Of a stretch of 64,000 nt of DNA, positions 61,983 through 64,000 are shown one piece after another. How positions within the stretch are numbered: position 1 is the stretch's first letter; every line of letters begins with the position of its first letter. The notes beneath the pieces are model-generated. The model ran no database searches. It had not been told where the DNA came from and saw only the letters and a list, made by a program, of their open reading frames with translations. The stretch lies in NCBI GenBank assembly GCA_030441535.1, contig JAUJFZ010000004.1, forward strand, positions 124,001-188,000. Reading direction: 5' to 3'. The stretch comes from Betaproteobacteria bacterium LSUCC0117. Its GTDB lineage: Bacteria > Pseudomonadota > Gammaproteobacteria > Burkholderiales > Burkholderiaceae_C. A program made the position numbers and the translations under genes.

Positions 61983-62048
61983 CCATGAGTGCGCTGTTTT
62001 CGAAAGCGTAGTACATTTTTAATTCAACCTTAATCCTAGGAGACTGGA

Positions 62049-63320
62049 ATGACTTTTAAACGTTTGCACCCCATCGCTTTAGCCGCTGGTTTGGCCCTCG
62101 TGGCGGGCGTCGCACAGGCGGGCGAGATTCGTGTGATGTGTTACCAAGACGGCGTCGAGTGTGATGTGACGGCGGAGCAGGCGAAGCGCTTCGAAGCGCA
62201 GAACCCAGGCACCAAGGTGGTGATCGACGTGGTCCCTTACAAGACGATCGTCGAGCAGTTACCAGTGCAATTGGCTGCTGGTGAAGGTCCCGATATTGCG
62301 CGCGTGACCAACTTGGGTGGTTTGTCTCAGTACTACATGGACATCTCGGCCAACCTGAAGGACCGCAAATATTGGGACGCCAACTTCGGCGCAACGGCCG
62401 GTTGGTTGGCGCCTAAGCCAAACGACAAAGGCATCTACGGCTTCATGTCTCAGCTGACGATGACTGGTCCTTTCGTGAACAAAACCCTGTTTGAGCAAGC
62501 CAAGGTTGCCATGCCTGGTCCTAAGGCGACATGGGATGAGTGGGTTGCCGCAACGACCAAGGTCGCCAAAGCCACACAGACCAAAGCGGCCATGGCATGG
62601 GATCGTTCCGGTCATCGGTTTGCGGGTCCTGCAGTGAGCTACGGTGCTGCGATGTTTGACGCGAAAGGTGAGCCTGTCATTGATGCAGGTTACAAGGCAG
62701 CAGTCGAAAAATTCGTAGGATGGCACAAGGACGGCACCATGTTGCGTGAGGTGTGGGCGGGTTCAGGCGGCTCAACCTATGCATCATCTGTCGATGAGTT
62801 CATCAACGGCAATGTCGTGATGATCTTGGCTGGAAGCTGGCAAATCAACAACTTGAACAAAAAAGTGGGTGACAACTTTGACTGGGCAGCCGTCCCGAAC
62901 CCTTGCGGCACTAACGCCTGCTCTGGCATTCCCGGTGGTGCCGCTTGGGTGGCTCTGAAGACCAGTAAGTCGCCCAAAGAGGTGGCGGCATTCATGGACT
63001 TCATTGCCAGTGAAGCCAGCTATACAGAGTTCACCGGCAAAACCTTCAATATTCCCGCTCATGCAGCATTGGCCAAAAAGGGTGCCGATTATGCGGGTGC
63101 AACCCCGGCAGTCAGCAACGCTTTGAAGGTGTTTAGCGGCGGTGTTGCGAACTTGGCGCCAGCGGCCTATGCATTCCAAGGCTACAAGTACAACCGTGCC
63201 ATCATGTTGCCAACGGTCACCCGTGTAACGCAGGCGATCGTCGGTGAGATGTCGACTGCGGATGCCGTCGCCAAGATCAGCACGGATATGACGGACGCTG
63301 TGAAAGAAGCTAAAAAGTAA
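62049..63320 (+). CDS. Carbohydrate ABC transporter substrate-binding protein (family 1)
   Basis: A 423-residue receptor of the MalE/UgpB-like SBP_bac_1 group, with signal peptide (cleavage near AQAGE at residue 24). The mature part opens EIRVMCYQDGVECDVTAEQ, with NPGTKVVIDVVPYKTIVEQL and AAGEGPDIAR following. It has a pair-forming set of Cys (GTNACSG). Ligands in this family are sugars, polyols or glycerophosphodiesters. Its own strong promoter and the next gene, a MalF-type permease, show a second transporter beside MIOX. Confidence 0.9.
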   Translation: MTFKRLHPIALAAGLALVAGVAQAGEIRVMCYQDGVECDVTAEQAKRFEAQNPGTKVVIDVVPYKTIVEQLPVQLAAGEGPDIARVTNLGGLSQYYMDISANLKDRKYWDANFGATAGWLAPKPNDKGIYGFMSQLTMTGPFVNKTLFEQAKVAMPGPKATWDEWVAATTKVAKATQTKAAMAWDRSGHRFAGPAVSYGAAMFDAKGEPVIDAGYKAAVEKFVGWHKDGTMLREVWAGSGGSTYASSVDEFINGNVVMILAGSWQINNLNKKVGDNFDWAAVPNPCGTNACSGIPGGAAWVALKTSKSPKEVAAFMDFIASEASYTEFTGKTFNIPAHAALAKKGADYAGATPAVSNALKVFSGGVANLAPAAYAFQGYKYNRAIMLPTVTRVTQAIVGEMSTADAVAKISTDMTDAVKEAKK

Positions 63321-63343
63321 GCCAATAAGGGGTTATGGCTTGC

Positions 63344-63372
63344 AGCAGAGTGGCCTCGCCACTCTGCTTTTT
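63344..63372 (+). terminator. Stem-loop with T run after the sugar-binding-protein gene
   Basis: AGCAGAGTGGC (63344-63354) pairs perfectly with GCCACTCTGCT (63358-63368) over a three-base loop (ten pairs with a five-base loop is also possible), followed by TTTTT. The permease begins 23 bases later, so it is probably a partial terminator. Confidence 0.8.
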
Positions 63373-63394
63373 ATTTGTGCTTACGAGGTATCCC

Positions 63395-64000
63395 TTGGGA
63401 CGACTCTCTTTTTTCTTTAACTTGCTTGAGCCACTGTTTCGATTGGCTCAGCGCCTATTAGGCACTCAAAAAGTCGCCTGGTTGTTCGTCGCACCGAACT
63501 TAGCGGTGTTTGGAGTCTTCACGTTTTTACCCATCATCATTAACTTCTTCTACGCGGCAACGGCCGGCGTGGAGTTGATGCCCGCAAACCGCCCCTACAG
63601 CGGATTGGATAACTTCGAGACGTTACTCAAGTGCGGGGACTACACCGACCTGTCAACTTGTAACAAGGATATTTTCTGGCGCGCAGTCTTCAACACATTG
63701 AAGTTCAGTCTTCTGCAAGTTGGTTTGATGGTGGTCTTCGCGATCATTACGGCGCTGGTTCTTAACCGCAAGATTATTGGACGCGGCTTTTGGCGCAGCG
63801 TTTACTTTTACCCTGTGCTGTTGTCACCAGTGGTGGTGGCTTTGATTTGGAAGTGGCTGCTGCAAAGCCAAGGCGCATTCAACGCTGGTTTAGTCGCGAT
63901 GGACATGCAACCAATCGAGTGGCTCACAGTCAGTGATTGGGCGTTTTTCTGGACTATTTTCGTGTCGATTTGGGCACACATGGGGTTCTACACCCTGATC
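63395..64000 (+). CDS. Carbohydrate ABC transporter permease, MalF/UgpA type (3' partial)
   Basis: The first 202 codons of a permease cut by the window end. It opens GRLSFFFNLLEPLFRLAQRL, then helix 1 VAWLFVAPNLAVFGVFTFLP and PVLLSPVVVALIWKWLLQSQG, matching MalF/UgpA. The start is TTG at 63395 with GAGGT five bases before; no better ATG occurs in this frame nearby. The EAA loop lies beyond the end. It forms the channel for the preceding receptor. Confidence 0.85.
   Translation, partial: MGRLSFFFNLLEPLFRLAQRLLGTQKVAWLFVAPNLAVFGVFTFLPIIINFFYAATAGVELMPANRPYSGLDNFETLLKCGDYTDLSTCNKDIFWRAVFNTLKFSLLQVGLMVVFAIITALVLNRKIIGRGFWRSVYFYPVLLSPVVVALIWKWLLQSQGAFNAGLVAMDMQPIEWLTVSDWAFFWTIFVSIWAHMGFYTLI

Noticed and set aside
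1..64000. Insertion sequences, phage genes, CRISPR arrays, tRNA or rRNA genes
   Set aside because: Looked for transposase motifs, spaced repeats and tRNA-like stems; none were found. Absence of tRNA by eye is not absolute proof.

Overview
The window reads as the chromosome of a heterotrophic betaproteobacterium. Burkholderiales is likely and Alcaligenaceae-like is my best guess from gene style only, since no rRNA or tRNA is present to confirm it. GC looks mid-50s by eye. Coding density is very high: about 60 genes, no gene-free stretch above 300 bases, and no IS element, phage gene or CRISPR seen. The content is almost entirely uptake and catabolism of small organic acids, aromatics and polyols.

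Layout: (1) 1-12.2 kb: the end of a HyuB-type subunit with a zinc tail, a CoxG-like protein, an SDR, then a + strand operon with a complete branched-chain-type (HAAT) ABC transporter, an aldehyde dehydrogenase, an SDR alcohol dehydrogenase and a flotillin-like protein. (2) 12.2-17.1 kb: GFA protein, a degenerate SDR and PaeA on the - strand, then a Bcr/CflA-type MFS exporter and an isopropylmalate-dehydrogenase-like enzyme. (3) 17.1-29.5 kb: tricarboxylate block with TctDE two-component system, TctC, a TctA-TctB fusion, PrpF-like isomerase, AbrB-type permease, GntR regulator, TcuA, TcuB and a ThDP enzyme. (4) 29.5-45.3 kb: a TSUP permease with a 2-hydroxyacid dehydrogenase, a salicylate-hydroxylase-like Rieske oxygenase pair, two more complete HAAT transporters tail to tail, a PcaU/PcaR-like IclR regulator with a three-repeat operator, and an acyl-CoA ligase. 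(5) 45.3-49.1 kb: sulfate assimilation operon (TSUP, cysH, cysD, cysN). (6) 49.2-53.8 kb: AEC permease with FMN hydroxyacid dehydrogenase, a solute-binding-like protein, a zinc-less MDR oxidoreductase and an FKBP. (7) 53.8-64 kb: an AfuABC-like ABC transporter, inositol monophosphatase family protein, myo-inositol oxygenase, HAD phosphatase, Gfo/Idh/MocA dehydrogenase and the start of a second sugar-type ABC transporter.

The most interesting region is (7). Its genes suggest import of a phosphorylated or free inositol-like polyol, removal of phosphate, and oxygenation of myo-inositol to D-glucuronate by a bacterial MIOX with all six di-iron ligands in place. This is inference from gene content. 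The enzymes for glucuronate use are not in the window and may lie beyond its end.
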